A stretch of 14,698 bases of DNA, taken from CAZVLQ01 sp964628185 (GTDB taxonomy: Bacteria > Pseudomonadota > Zetaproteobacteria > Mariprofundales > Mariprofundaceae). Below the pieces are notes generated by a model. The model saw only the letters and a list, made by a program, of their open reading frames with translations, searched no databases and had not been told where the DNA came from. Position numbers and translations under genes: made by a program. Shown here piece by piece: positions 1-6,836 of the stretch; the stretch's first letter is position 1; each line of letters opens with the position of its first letter. Where the stretch lies: positions 1-14,698 of the forward strand of contig CAZVLQ010000032.1 in assembly GCA_964628185.1 (NCBI GenBank), read 5' to 3'.

Positions 1-179
1 GCCCCGGGCCGGTGAAGATTCCCGCCGAGAATATTCTGAGCCTGCAATTGCGCACGATTCAGCAATTCGGTAATAATAAGCTGGCGCTGGGGCTCGGGGT
101 GAATCGGAATCATCTGGTCTATGCCAATACCACCGATACGGTGTTGCATACGGAGGTTCAATGGGAAACGACGTTTTAA
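1..179 (+). CDS. 3' end of an outer-membrane beta-barrel protein, possibly Wzi-like
   Basis: This is the last 58 codons of a gene that begins before the window, read in frame 3 and ending in TAA at 177-179. The residues (for example NKLALGLGVNRNHLVYA and then EVQWETTF) alternate polar and non-polar in the way of transmembrane beta-strands. The chain ends in phenylalanine, the usual C-terminal signal for insertion of outer-membrane barrels by the BAM machinery. The gene lies directly upstream of a Wza-like export gene and a Wzz-like gene. In other gammaproteobacteria that position is often held by a capsule-assembly protein of the Wzi family, so this is my best guess. The fragment is too short to confirm the family; another outer-membrane porin or assembly protein is possible. 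The stop codon is followed after two bases by a repeat array. Confidence 0.45.
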   Translation, partial: PGPVKIPAENILSLQLRTIQQFGNNKLALGLGVNRNHLVYANTTDTVLHTEVQWETTF

Positions 180-390
180 GCCAGTGCTGAGTGCTGAGCA
201 ACGAGGAAAAAGCAGTGCTGAGTGCTGAGCAACGAGGGACGAGAGGAAAAAACAGTGCTGAGGACTGAGCAACGAGGGACGAGAGGAAAAACAGTGCTGA
301 GGACTGAGCAACGAGGAAAAAGCAGTGCTGGTTTTTACTCAGCACTCAGCACTCGTTGCTCAGCACTGTATTTTTCCTCAGCACTGATTA
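180..390. repeat. Heptad repeat array, inverted arms (GTGCTGA / TCAGCAC class)
   Basis: This array fills the spacer between the stop codon at 177-179 and the ribosome binding site at 393-398. The left arm carries direct copies beginning at 182, 213, 253, 292 and 323. Each is built from heptads such as GTGCTGA, GGACTGA, GCAACGA and GGGACGA, followed by an A-rich tail, with spacings of 31, 40, 39 and 31 nt. The right arm from about 332 carries the same heptads in reverse complement (TCAGCAC, TCGTTGC). AGTGCTGAGCAACGAG at 190-205 and again at 221-236 is perfectly complementary to 352-367. The closer pair 304-315 and 352-363 gives a 12-bp stem. A T-rich run at 369-375 follows the right arm, so the transcript could fold into a terminator-like hairpin just before the next gene. 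That last point is inference. Confidence 0.9.
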
Positions 391-392
391 TT

Positions 393-398
393 AAGAGG
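393..398 (+). promoter_or_regulatory. Ribosome binding site that decides the SLBB gene start
   Basis: AAGAGG lies 9 nt before the ATG at 408 and only 3 nt before the in-frame ATG at 402, so 408 is the better start. A similar AAGAGG sits just after the next array at 3390-3395. Confidence 0.6.
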
Positions 399-407
399 TT
401 GATGTTC

Positions 408-3239
408 ATGATACGTAAAATGTTGCAAACCGGGATGTTGCGTTGGTGGTTGCCGTTGATGGTTGTGTTGGCAGGCACATTTGTCTGGGTGGGTATGGCC
501 GCCGCTATCACGCTTTCTCCGGCGCAACTGGAGCAATTAAAGCAGTTGACCCCGGCGCAAAAAGCGGCGCTGGCCAAACAGGCCGGCGTGGCATTGCCGA
601 CGGCAAAATCCGCGCCGGTTCCCACGACATCGCCCGTGGTGGTCAAGCCGCGTGCGCCCGGAAGCGGCGTGCCGGAGCGCGAGATCGGCGGCAGCGCACC
701 GGCCCAAACCACCGCAGCGGCCACCAAAACGCCGGAGCCTGCCTCGCCCGTACAAAAGGTTTCTTCGCAAAAAGCGGCGGAGAAGACGGAACTAAATCGC
801 GCCTTCGCCAATTTTGCCAGTGAATCCAAACCGATGGCTGTGGATACGCGCCTTACGCAGTTCGGCTACGATCTGTTTTCCGGCGCGCCCACCACATTCG
901 CGCCGGCCACCGAGGTGCCGGTGCCGCCGGAATATGTGCTGGGACCCGGCGACGAGATCAAGGTGCAGCTTTTTGGCAAGGAGAATTCCGAATTTTCCAT
1001 GACCGTGGATCGCGAGGGCGCCATCGCCTTTCCGAATATCGGGCCGCTCACCGTTGCCAGTATGCGTTTCGCCGAGGCCAAGGCATTTATCGCCCAGCAG
1101 ATCAAGCAGAAAATGATCGGCGTCTCCGCCAGCATCACCATGGGTCAGTTGCGTTCCATCCGCGTGTTCGCCCTGGGTGAGGTGGCGCGGCCGGGCTCCT
1201 ACGTGGTCAGCGGCCTGGCGACGTTGTCCAATGCGCTGTTTGTCTCAGGCGGCGTCAAGAAGACCGGATCGCTGCGCAACATCCAACTGAAGCGGGCAGG
1301 CAAGGTAGTTGCCACGCTGGATCTCTATGATTTCCTCATGCATGGCGATACCAGCCACGATGTGCGCCTGCTGCCGCAGGATGTGGTTTACGTGCCGCCT
1401 ATTGGCAAAACCGTGGGCGTGGCTGGTCAGGTATTGCGACCGGCGATCTTCGAGCTGAAACACAAGCGGACGCTGGCCGATGCGTTGCGGCTGGCGGGCG
1501 GGCTGCGGCCCACGGCCTATGCGAAAAAGGTGCAGGTTGAACGCATTGCCAAGGGTGCGGAGCGCAAGGTGCTGGACATCCCGTTGACTGGAAATGGAAG
1601 AAAGATGCGCCTGCGCGACGGTGATATGGTCAAGGTGTATTCCGTGCTGGATTTTGAGGAGAACCCGGTGTTTCTGCTTGGTAACGTGAAACGGCCTGGC
1701 AAGTACGCCTGGCATCAGGGTATGCGTTTGCGGGATCTGATTCCGAATACGGCAGCGTTGTTGCCGGAAACATGGTTCAAGTATGCGGTGATCGAACGTG
1801 AAAGCGCACGCTCACGTGAGCCGGTGATCCTGCATGTGCCATTGAATGACGTGCTGAAGGGGAAAAAACGCGTCCGGCTTGCGCAGCGTGACAAGGTTTT
1901 TGTGTTCAACCGCGCTCATTTTCGCGAACAACCCAAGGTGACCATCGCGGGCAGCGTGCAGCATCCGGGCGGCTATGCCTTGAAAATGAACATGCATCTG
2001 GTGGATCTGGTGATGGCGGCCGGAGGCCTATTGCGCGACGCCTACCGTGATGAAGCGGAACTCTATCGCACGGATGATGCGACCAAGGAAGTCAGCCTGA
2101 TTACCTTTGACGTGGGCAAGGCGCTGAAGGGGGATCGAAAGAACAATCCGCTGTTGCACGATCTGGACCGCGTGGTGATTCACTCGATCTGGGAGGTGAC
2201 AAAACGCTATAAAGTGAGCATAAGCGGCGAGGTGAAACATCCCGGTGAATTTACGCTGGCTGCGGGTATGCGCCTGACCGATCTGTTGTTTGCCGCCGGC
2301 AATGTCACCGAGCGCGCCTATATGCGGAAGGCGGAGATCACCCGTTATTCGGTGAAGAATAACGAGCGTCGGGTTGCCACGCATATTCAGGTCAATCTGG
2401 CCGAGGCTTTGCGCGGCGATGCGGCGGCCAATATCCAGCTTGAACCCTACGATGTGCTGATGGTGCGCCGGATGTCCAACTGGCGCGATGTTGAACATGC
2501 AAGCATCACCGGCGAGGTACGTTTCCCCGGCAGCTATGCGGTGGAGGAGGGTGAGCGATTGTCCTCGTTGCTGGCGCGCACTGGCGGTTTTACGGACAAG
2601 GCCTATCTGCCGGCAGCAGTGTTTACACGCGTTTCTATCCGTAAAGAACAGCAGAAGCAACTGGATGAACTGGGCAAGCAGATGGAGGCTGATATTGATC
2701 GTCAGGCCGCCAGCATTTCCAATATCAAGGACGCCTCGATAGCGAAGCGTACGCAGCAGGATCTGGAGCGGGCCCGGGCCGTGTTGAAACAGATGCAGGA
2801 GGCTAAGGCTACAGGGCGGCTGGTAATTAGGCTGGCGGATATGAAGCATTTCAAAGACAGCGATTTTGACCTGCGCCTGCGCGACGGCGATTCGCTGTAT
2901 ATTCCACAGCGGCCGGACCAGGTGCTGGTGCTGGGCCAGGTGTACAACCAGGCCGCGCTGCTCTACCGACATGACTTTTCTCCGGATGATTATGTGGATC
3001 TGGCCGGAGGTACGAGGCGATTTGCCGATACCGGCCGCATTTACGTGATCCGCGCCAACGGCGAAGTGGATGCGCATCACAGTGCCTGGCGGCGCAAGCG
3101 GGTGTATCCCGGTGATACCGTCGTCGTGCCCCAGAAACTGGAGGAGTTCCACCTCGTGGACAGCATGCTGGACTGGAGCCGGGTGGCAGCGAATGTCGGC
3201 CTGACCATCGCCTCATTCAAGGCGGTGGGAGTGCTTTAA
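408..3239 (+). CDS. Multi-SLBB polysaccharide export protein (Wza-like)
   Basis: This 943-residue protein probably forms or lines the periplasmic and outer-membrane channel that exports a surface polysaccharide. The start at 408 gives a basic N-terminus followed by a hydrophobic stretch (LPLMVVLAGTFVWVGMAAA) that reads as a signal peptide. An Ala/Pro-rich linker follows. A Poly_export domain begins near residue 176 (YVLGPGDEIKVQLFG). After it come SLBB-type units, each with a GxVxxPGxY-like core, near residues 251, 340, 420, 510, 600 and 695. A charged coiled coil covers about 745-805, and a last degenerate SLBB-like unit (VLVLGQVYNQAALL) lies near 840. The C-terminus is mildly hydrophobic (NVGLTIASFKAVGVL). 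E. coli Wza is about 380 residues, so this is the long multi-SLBB form. A longer upstream frame exists, but it only translates repeat sequence. The function is clear; the exact polymer is unknown. Confidence 0.88.
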   Translation: MIRKMLQTGMLRWWLPLMVVLAGTFVWVGMAAAITLSPAQLEQLKQLTPAQKAALAKQAGVALPTAKSAPVPTTSPVVVKPRAPGSGVPEREIGGSAPAQTTAAATKTPEPASPVQKVSSQKAAEKTELNRAFANFASESKPMAVDTRLTQFGYDLFSGAPTTFAPATEVPVPPEYVLGPGDEIKVQLFGKENSEFSMTVDREGAIAFPNIGPLTVASMRFAEAKAFIAQQIKQKMIGVSASITMGQLRSIRVFALGEVARPGSYVVSGLATLSNALFVSGGVKKTGSLRNIQLKRAGKVVATLDLYDFLMHGDTSHDVRLLPQDVVYVPPIGKTVGVAGQVLRPAIFELKHKRTLADALRLAGGLRPTAYAKKVQVERIAKGAERKVLDIPLTGNGRKMRLRDGDMVKVYSVLDFEENPVFLLGNVKRPGKYAWHQGMRLRDLIPNTAALLPETWFKYAVIERESARSREPVILHVPLNDVLKGKKRVRLAQRDKVFVFNRAHFREQPKVTIAGSVQHPGGYALKMNMHLVDLVMAAGGLLRDAYRDEAELYRTDDATKEVSLITFDVGKALKGDRKNNPLLHDLDRVVIHSIWEVTKRYKVSISGEVKHPGEFTLAAGMRLTDLLFAAGNVTERAYMRKAEITRYSVKNNERRVATHIQVNLAEALRGDAAANIQLEPYDVLMVRRMSNWRDVEHASITGEVRFPGSYAVEEGERLSSLLARTGGFTDKAYLPAAVFTRVSIRKEQQKQLDELGKQMEADIDRQAASISNIKDASIAKRTQQDLERARAVLKQMQEAKATGRLVIRLADMKHFKDSDFDLRLRDGDSLYIPQRPDQVLVLGQVYNQAALLYRHDFSPDDYVDLAGGTRRFADTGRIYVIRANGEVDAHHSAWRRKRVYPGDTVVVPQKLEEFHLVDSMLDWSRVAANVGLTIASFKAVGVL

Positions 3240-3389
3240 AAGCAGTGCTGAGTGCTGAGGAACGAGCAACGAGGGGGGGAAAGACAGTGCTGAGTGGCGA
3301 GTGGCAAGGAACCGGTTTCCTCGGCACTCAGCACTCGTTGCTCAGCACTGTATCTTTCCTCAGCACTCATTGCTCAGCACTATTCCTTT
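3240..3389. repeat. Heptad repeat array with inverted arms, central palindrome
   Basis: The array starts immediately after the TAA of the SLBB gene and stops at the ribosome binding site of the next gene. The left arm contains GTGCTGA and GCAACGA heptads; the right arm has TCAGCAC and TCGTTGC in reverse complement. The centre is an AACCGGTT palindrome at 3310-3317. GAGCAACGAG at 3264-3273 pairs with 3334-3343, and CAGTGCTGAG at 3284-3293 can pair with 3341-3350. The arrangement matches the array at 180-390: one orientation after the stop codon, the opposite before the next start. Confidence 0.88.
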
Positions 3390-3400
3390 AAGAGGTGGAA

Positions 3401-3769
3401 ATGGCAGTAACGAGATTTGAGGATTTGATTGGCTGGCAGAAGGCGCGAACACTGAATCGTGAGATTTATCAGATTACGAATTCAGGAAACTTTGCCAGAG
3501 ATTATGGCCTTCGTGATCAGATCCGCAGAGCCTCAGTCTCTATCATGTCTAATCTGGCTGAGGGGTTTGATCGAGCATCGAGGGCTGAGTTTCGTCATTT
3601 TATCGTGATTGCAAAGGCCTCATGCGCAGAAGTTCAGTGCCAATTGTATATTGCCTCGGACATAGGCTATCTTGACCATGGACAATTCAAGATGTTGTTG
3701 AGCAAGGCCAAAGAAGTTGCAAAGATTCTTGGCGGACTCAGAACTTCGCTTCAAGAAGGGGAAAAATAA
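3401..3769 (+). CDS. Four-helix-bundle protein, S23/IVP family
   Basis: This is a 122-residue protein of the four-helix-bundle family first noted in intervening sequences of 23S rRNA genes (S23/IVP). The family signatures are visible: RFEDLIGWQKAR at the start, YGLRDQIRRASVSIMSNLAEG in the middle, and an FRHFIVIAKASCAEVQ helix. The ATG at 3401 follows AAGAGG (3390-3395) by 5 nt, so I prefer it to the GTG at 3395. The biochemical role of this family is unknown. A relative, Avd, binds the reverse transcriptase of diversity-generating retroelements, but no reverse transcriptase is visible here. The gene has roughly 45% GC in the stretches I counted, against over 60% in neighbours such as eno, which suggests acquisition. 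It is flanked on both sides by heptad arrays and interrupts an export operon. Confidence 0.9.
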   Translation: MAVTRFEDLIGWQKARTLNREIYQITNSGNFARDYGLRDQIRRASVSIMSNLAEGFDRASRAEFRHFIVIAKASCAEVQCQLYIASDIGYLDHGQFKMLLSKAKEVAKILGGLRTSLQEGEK

Positions 3770-3790
3770 TTTTCATGCTTATGAAATCAC

Positions 3791-3915
3791 CACTCGTTGC
3801 TCAGCACTCAGCACTGTTTTTTCCTCACCACTCGTTGCTCAGCACTCAGCACTGTTTTTTCCTCAGCACTCGTTGCTCAGCACTCAGCACTGTTTTTTCC
3901 TCAGCACTCAGCACT
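3791..3915. repeat. Three 38-nt direct repeats plus a partial copy
   Basis: Copies begin at 3791, 3829 and 3867, with a partial copy at 3905-3915. Each 38-nt unit runs CACTCGTTGC, then two TCAGCAC-type heptads, a run of six T, and CCTCA. The three copies are almost identical; the clearest difference is CACC against CAGC at a unit boundary (3827-3830). This is the same heptad family as the arrays at 180-390 and 3240-3389, but only the reverse-complement orientation is present. There are no variable spacers, so it is not a CRISPR array. Confidence 0.93.
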
Positions 3916-3934
3916 ATGTTCACGGCTATCCTCC

Positions 3935-4930
3935 ATGTCCGATAACAAAAACACCCCTCAGCAGAATAGCTCCACGCCGGCTTCTTCGCCCCTCCCTCCC
4001 GTTGATCCGCGCCTGCTGGCCGCCATGTATGGCCAGCCTTATGAGGAAGACGAGATTGATTTGCTGGAATACTGGAATGTGATCTGGAAACGGAAAAAGA
4101 TGATCCTGTCGGTGAGCTTCGCCGCCGCATTGCTGGCCGTGGTAATTTCCCTGCTGATGCCGAACATCTACAAGGCCCAGGTGCTGCTGGCGCCGGTGGG
4201 CGGCGAGGAGAGCAAGGGTGGAGGCCTTTCCGCCGCGCTGGGCGGCCTGGGCGGCCTGGCATCGATGGCGGGCATTTCCCTGGGTGGTGGCGGCAGTACG
4301 GAGGAAAATCTGGCCGTGCTCAAATCGCGCGCATTCATCTGGAAGTTCGTCAAGGACAACAAGCTGATGCCGATTCTGTTCGCGGATGACTGGGATGCCG
4401 ATGCAAAAAAATGGAAAGAGGATGATCCGAAGAAACAGCCTAGCCTATGGAGCGCCTACCGCGCTCTGACCGGAATCATGAAGGTAAACACCAATAAAAA
4501 AACCGGGCTGGTGACGGTCTCGGTGGAGTGGAAGGATCCGGCGCTGGCGGCGAAATGGGCCAATGCGCTGGTGAGCCGTCTGAATGCCTATCTGCGCCGC
4601 AAGGCCATCGCCCGCAGCGAGGCGAATCTGACCTATCTCAACAAGGAACTGGACCGCACCCGCATAGCGGACATGCGCCAGACACTATTTGATCTCATCA
4701 GTCAGGAGCAGAAAAAGGCCATGCTGGCCAATACGCAGGAGCAATTTGCTTTCCGTGTGCTGGATGCGGCCTCACCACCGGATAAAAAAGCCAAGCCCAA
4801 ACGCAGCCTGATTGTGATTCTGTCCACTTTCATCACTGGTTTTCTGGCCGTGCTCGCCGCTTTCATCATGGAAAGTCTTGAGCGCCGCCGGCGGGATGCC
4901 GGAAAAAATTTGCAAGTGGAAGCTGCATGA
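3935..4930 (+). CDS. Wzz-type polysaccharide chain-length regulator
   Basis: This 331-residue inner-membrane protein is expected to set polymer length with a Wzy-type polymerase or to couple polymerisation to the SLBB export channel. After a Pro/Ser-rich N-terminus comes the Wzz-family motif EIDLLEYWNVIWKRKK near residues 38-54, then a first membrane helix at about 55-76 (ILSVSFAAALLAVVISLLMP). The periplasmic part starts with a Gly-rich stretch and contains SRAFIWKFVKDN, common in this family. A Pro/Lys-rich segment (SPPDKKAKPKR) leads into the second membrane helix near 291-312. No Walker motif is present, so it is not a fused tyrosine kinase of the Wzc type. The ATG at 3935 is the first in-frame start that does not translate repeats, although its ribosome binding site is weak. 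The neighbouring SLBB gene supports the role. Confidence 0.85.
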   Translation: MSDNKNTPQQNSSTPASSPLPPVDPRLLAAMYGQPYEEDEIDLLEYWNVIWKRKKMILSVSFAAALLAVVISLLMPNIYKAQVLLAPVGGEESKGGGLSAALGGLGGLASMAGISLGGGGSTEENLAVLKSRAFIWKFVKDNKLMPILFADDWDADAKKWKEDDPKKQPSLWSAYRALTGIMKVNTNKKTGLVTVSVEWKDPALAAKWANALVSRLNAYLRRKAIARSEANLTYLNKELDRTRIADMRQTLFDLISQEQKKAMLANTQEQFAFRVLDAASPPDKKAKPKRSLIVILSTFITGFLAVLAAFIMESLERRRRDAGKNLQVEAA

Positions 4931-5137
4931 TCATGACTGTATCATTTCCTGTATGGCATCGCTGCCGTCCCGGTTTTTTATTCATAGAAAGTTCCACGAT
5001 GTGACCATGCTCGGCATCATGAGGATCAGGTTGCTCATGAGTGCAAAATATGCAGTAATCCCTTCACGCCCTTCATGGTTAGACTGGAATACGGGTGTAG
5101 CGTGAACCCGCGCCTTCTGCTAACGTCCCGACCCGTT
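4931..5137. other. Spacer between the wzz-like gene and pyrG
   Basis: These 207 nt hold no convincing gene and no heptad array, which sets the spacer apart from those on the export side. A weak GGCA/TGCC hairpin near 4953-4964 followed by a run of T at 4974-4979 might be a poor terminator. A promoter candidate is listed separately. Confidence 0.4.
5031..5059 (+). promoter_or_regulatory. Candidate sigma-70 promoter for pyrG
   Basis: TTGCTC at 5031-5036 and AGTAAT at 5054-5059 are separated by 17 nt. A TG pair stands one base before the -10 box (extended -10). The boxes are imperfect and are inferred from sequence only. Confidence 0.35.
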
Positions 5138-6781
5138 GTGAGTAAGCCGAATACACGTTTTGTTTTTGTCACCGGCGGGGTGGTTTCTTCGCTTGGCAAG
5201 GGGATCGCCGCCGCCAGCCTGGCGGCGCTGTTTGAAGCACGTGGCCTGCACGTGGCCATGCAGAAGCTTGATCCGTACATCAACGTGGACCCCGGTACGA
5301 TGAGCCCGTATCAGCACGGCGAGGTATTCGTTACCGATGACGGCGCCGAAACCGATCTCGATCTGGGGCATTACGAGCGTTTCACCCATGCCACGATGAG
5401 CAAGCGCTCGAATTTTACCACCGGGCGTATTTACGAATCCGTCATCCGCCGCGAGCGGCGCGGGGATTATCTCGGCGCCACCGTGCAGGTAATTCCCCAT
5501 ATCACCGATGCGATCAAGGATGCCATTCTCTCGCTGCAGACGGATGCGCCGGATATCGCGCTGATTGAAATCGGCGGCACGGTCGGCGATATCGAATCGC
5601 AGCCTTTTCTTGAAGCAATCCGCCAGCTCCGCTTCGACCTGGGACGGAAAAGAACGGCATATGTCCATCTGACGCTGGTGCCATATATCGCCTCGGCCGG
5701 CGAGATGAAGACCAAGCCGACGCAACATTCGGTGCAGAAACTGCGCGAGATCGGCATCCAGCCCGATGTACTGCTGTGCCGCAGTGATCATCCCATTCCC
5801 AGAAGCCAGAAGGACAAAATCGCGTTGTTCTGTAATGTGCCGCAACATGCCGTCATTGATGCGCCGGACGTGGATACGATCTACGCCGTACCGCTTTCCC
5901 TGCGCGAAGGCGGTCTGGGTGCGGCGCTGCTGGCACATTTCGGTATGCCCGATTCCGAGCCGGAGCTGTCCGAATGGCGGGAGATATGTCGCAAGGTGCA
6001 TGAGGCGGACGGCTGTGTGCATATTGCCATGGTGGGTAAATACGTGGAGCTGGCGGATGCCTATAAATCGGTGAACGAGGCCCTGTCCCATGGCGGTATG
6101 GCGGCGGGCGTGCGCGTTCGAATTGACTATGTCGATGCGGAATCACTGGAGAAGGACGGCTGCGCAGCACTGACCGATGTGCACGGTATTCTCGTGCCCG
6201 GCGGTTTTGGTCAGCGGGGGACCGACGGCAAGATACTGGCCATTCAGTATGCCAGGGAGAACAAGGTGCCCTACCTGGGCATCTGTCTGGGCATGCAACT
6301 GGCCGTGGTTGAGTTTGCCCGTCATGTCGCGGGCATCAAACAGGCCACCAGCAGTGAGTTTGATGAGCGCGCCGAACATGCCGTGATCGGGCTGATGACG
6401 GAATGGGAGCAGGACGGTCAGCGCGTCCGCCGTACCGCTCACGACGATCTGGGCGGCACCATGCGACTGGGTGCTTATCCATGCCGGCTGCTTCCCGGCA
6501 CCCGGGCGGCTACGGCCTATGGCGTGGACGAGATCCGGGAGCGACATCGCCATCGCTATGAATTTAACAACATCTACCGCGACCGGCTCGAGGCCGCGGG
6601 CATGGCGGTATCCGGTGAACTGCCGGACGGTTCGCTGGTTGAAATGGTCGAGGTCCGGGACCACCCGTGGTTTGTGGCCTGTCAGTTCCATCCGGAATTC
6701 AAGTCACGGCCGTATGCACCGCATCCCCTGTTTGCCGGCTTTGTCGGTGCGGCAAAGGCGCACGCCGGCCTGTCCGGATGA
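5138..6781 (+). CDS. pyrG: CTP synthase
   Basis: CTP synthase makes CTP from UTP using ATP and glutamine in the cytoplasm, the last step of pyrimidine nucleotide synthesis. From the GTG at 5138 the product is 547 residues, close to the 545 of E. coli. The N-terminal synthetase domain has the P-loop GGVVSSLGKG at residues 13-22, then KLDPYINVDPGTMSP and the ATP/Mg region. The C-terminal class I glutaminase domain has the nucleophile Cys383 in GICLGMQLA and the partners His518 and Glu520 in FHPEF. I chose 5138 because homologues begin only a few residues before FVFVTGGVVSS. In-frame GTG codons at 5075 and 5102 would add a poorly conserved leader, and none of these starts has a strong ribosome binding site. 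A 55-nt gap with its own promoter candidate separates it from kdsA. Confidence 0.96.
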   Translation: MSKPNTRFVFVTGGVVSSLGKGIAAASLAALFEARGLHVAMQKLDPYINVDPGTMSPYQHGEVFVTDDGAETDLDLGHYERFTHATMSKRSNFTTGRIYESVIRRERRGDYLGATVQVIPHITDAIKDAILSLQTDAPDIALIEIGGTVGDIESQPFLEAIRQLRFDLGRKRTAYVHLTLVPYIASAGEMKTKPTQHSVQKLREIGIQPDVLLCRSDHPIPRSQKDKIALFCNVPQHAVIDAPDVDTIYAVPLSLREGGLGAALLAHFGMPDSEPELSEWREICRKVHEADGCVHIAMVGKYVELADAYKSVNEALSHGGMAAGVRVRIDYVDAESLEKDGCAALTDVHGILVPGGFGQRGTDGKILAIQYARENKVPYLGICLGMQLAVVEFARHVAGIKQATSSEFDERAEHAVIGLMTEWEQDGQRVRRTAHDDLGGTMRLGAYPCRLLPGTRAATAYGVDEIRERHRHRYEFNNIYRDRLEAAGMAVSGELPDGSLVEMVEVRDHPWFVACQFHPEFKSRPYAPHPLFAGFVGAAKAHAGLSG

Positions 6782-6793
6782 CCCGTGCTCCGG

Positions 6794-6802
6794 TGCTATA
6801 AT
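6794..6802 (+). promoter_or_regulatory. Extended -10 promoter upstream of kdsA
   Basis: TGCTATAAT contains a perfect TATAAT (6797-6802) preceded by TG at the extended -10 position. No good -35 box lies at the right distance, as is usual for extended -10 promoters. It sits in the short pyrG-kdsA gap, 34 nt before the kdsA start, and would drive the run that follows. Confidence 0.5.
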
Positions 6803-6836
6803 TACGCGGCAACATTCATGAACAATTCGGGCTAGC

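Noticed and set aside
222..407. Upstream extension of the SLBB protein by 62 residues
   Set aside because: The extra residues only translate the repeat array, and the signal peptide begins after 408 with a better-placed ribosome binding site.
2028..3152. Long minus-strand open frame opposite the SLBB gene
   Set aside because: It is a shadow of the GC-rich coding frame and shows no recognisable protein features. The same holds for minus-strand frames at 5120-6091 and 10676-11755.
3401..3769. Accessory gene (Avd) of a diversity-generating retroelement
   Set aside because: The fold family is related, but no reverse transcriptase, template repeat or variable target gene is visible in the window.
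3791..3915. CRISPR array
   Set aside because: The repeats are directly adjacent with no variable spacers, and no cas gene is present.
3797..3934. Upstream extension of the Wzz-like protein
   Set aside because: It translates the 38-nt repeats and has no family similarity; the normal cytoplasmic N-terminus starts at 3935.
4888..4910. Intrinsic terminator at CCGGC...GCCGG followed by a run of A
   Set aside because: It lies inside the wzz-like coding region, and the following run is A, not T, on the coding strand.
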